From JAVBNJ01 sp031551625 (GTDB lineage Bacteria > Bacteroidota > Bacteroidia > Bacteroidales > UBA932), in the NCBI GenBank assembly GCA_031551625.1, contig JAVBNJ010000156.1:1-14554 (forward strand): DNA of 14,554 nt, read 5' to 3'. Both the position numbers and the translations under genes were made by a program. Under the pieces are notes generated by a model. It saw only the letters and a list, made by a program, of their open reading frames with translations, ran no database searches and was not told the DNA's origin. Positions 14,234-14,554 of the stretch are shown here, one piece after another (within the stretch, counting starts at the first letter, position 1; each line of letters opens with the position of its first letter).

Positions 14234-14428
14234 CAATCGACGTTCTTTTTGATTTGAGAAAATTTATTCGTACGAAAAAATCTTGACAATTTTTTGCATT
14301 ACGAGAATAGTTGGACTCACTGTAAAAAGTGGGCTTTGCTTGTTTGTAATGCGGGTAGTCAAGAACCTTTTCGTAAATAAGTTTAGTCCACGTTTCTGTT
14401 TTTGGAGATTGATACAAATTAACGTGGA
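14234..14428 (+). ncRNA. Candidate structured ncRNA, rod-like, possibly 6S-type
   Basis: Downstream of the promoter, nested complementary segments make a long rod. Pairs are 14234-14238 with 14407-14411; 14260-14268 with 14376-14384 (one wobble); 14271-14278 with 14368-14375 (perfect 8 bp); 14281-14287 with 14358-14364 (perfect 7 bp); 14296-14302 with 14346-14352 (perfect 7 bp); and an apical hairpin 14316-14321 with 14328-14333. A nearly symmetric 21/22-base internal loop (14239-14259 facing 14385-14406) recalls the central bubble of 6S RNA, which inhibits RNA polymerase. The 3' end is not fixed: no T-tract terminator is seen. 6S identity rests on shape only. Confidence 0.45.
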
Positions 14429-14554
14429 AGGGTAAAATGATTAAATTCGACAGGTAACAACGAGTTTATTCATTAAATGGCAGCAAATGATAAATTGCAG
14501 CACGGGGTTGTTATTTAAATTAGGAATTTAAAATGAAGAATTAAGAATAAATGT
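14429..14554 (+). other. AT-rich tail with a second possible hairpin; no gene seen
   Basis: taacaac (14455-14461) is complementary to gttgtta (14507-14513). Inside it, tttat-t-cat (14465-14473) pairs with atgataaa (14487-14494) with one bulged base. This may be a 3' domain of the same transcript or separate. The final bases (about 14518-14550, with aggaatttaaaatgaa followed by gaattaagaat) resemble short AT-rich repeats often seen between genes in this phylum. Reading frames here are 13 codons or fewer. Confidence 0.4.

Noticed and set aside
14133..14417. A 94-codon minus-strand open frame at the right end
   Set aside because: It runs across the flxA terminator, the consensus promoter and the nested stems, shows no recognisable domain, and its composition looks like translated non-coding sequence.
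14440..14456. A tmRNA-like motif (aattcgacagg)
   Set aside because: The GGGGCTG 5' end, the tag-peptide reading frame and the tRNA-like 3' end are not found nearby; the match is short.

Overview
The window looks like chromosomal DNA from an anaerobic member of the Bacteroidetes, most likely Bacteroidales. Three things point there: a TonB protein with the Bacteroidetes-type N-terminus and an FPGG motif, next to two ExbD genes; promoters of the TTTG-N19/20-TAnnTTTG class; and a KilA-N remnant and a short HUH transposase of types common in that phylum. There are two divergent operons and a downstream region that looks non-coding.

Left half (minus strand, about 5996 to 13). An energy-transduction operon runs exbB, exbD, exbD, tonB, a small two-helix membrane protein, a PstS-like lipoprotein and a TPR protein. 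Genes are 12-43 bases apart or overlap (ATGA between the small membrane gene and the PstS-like gene). A perfect 28-base palindrome with A and T tracts ends it. ExbB/ExbD use proton motive force to energise TonB, which powers outer-membrane transporters; the three distal genes are probable accessory envelope proteins.

Right half (plus strand, about 6017 to 14186). A strong-looking promoter starts an operon encoding all seven proteins of an HdrABC-FlxABCD complex, in the order hdrC, hdrB, hdrA, flxD, flxC, flxB, flxA. In known systems FlxA takes electrons from NADH, FlxB/FlxC/FlxD pass them on, and the flavin of HdrA splits them between ferredoxin and a disulfide reduced on HdrB. The natural disulfide substrate cannot be read from this window. 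Two foreign pieces interrupt the operon: an AT-rich, internally deleted KilA-N gene between hdrA and flxD, and a roughly 950-base insertion between flxC and flxB. The second holds an IS200/RAYT-like Y1 transposase flanked by arrays of paired hairpins, some in inverted orientation. A clean intrinsic terminator follows flxA.

Right end (14187-14554). Eleven bases after that terminator lies a near-perfect Bacteroidetes promoter, then a stretch with no convincing ORF that folds into a long rod of nested perfect stems. I read this as a candidate structured non-coding RNA, possibly 6S-like. The last 100 bases hold another possible hairpin and AT-rich repeat-like sequence.

The most interesting points are the complete Hdr-Flx operon carrying two separate insertions, the hairpin array whose stems covary around a constant GAA loop, and the promoter-driven rod-like RNA candidate at the right edge.
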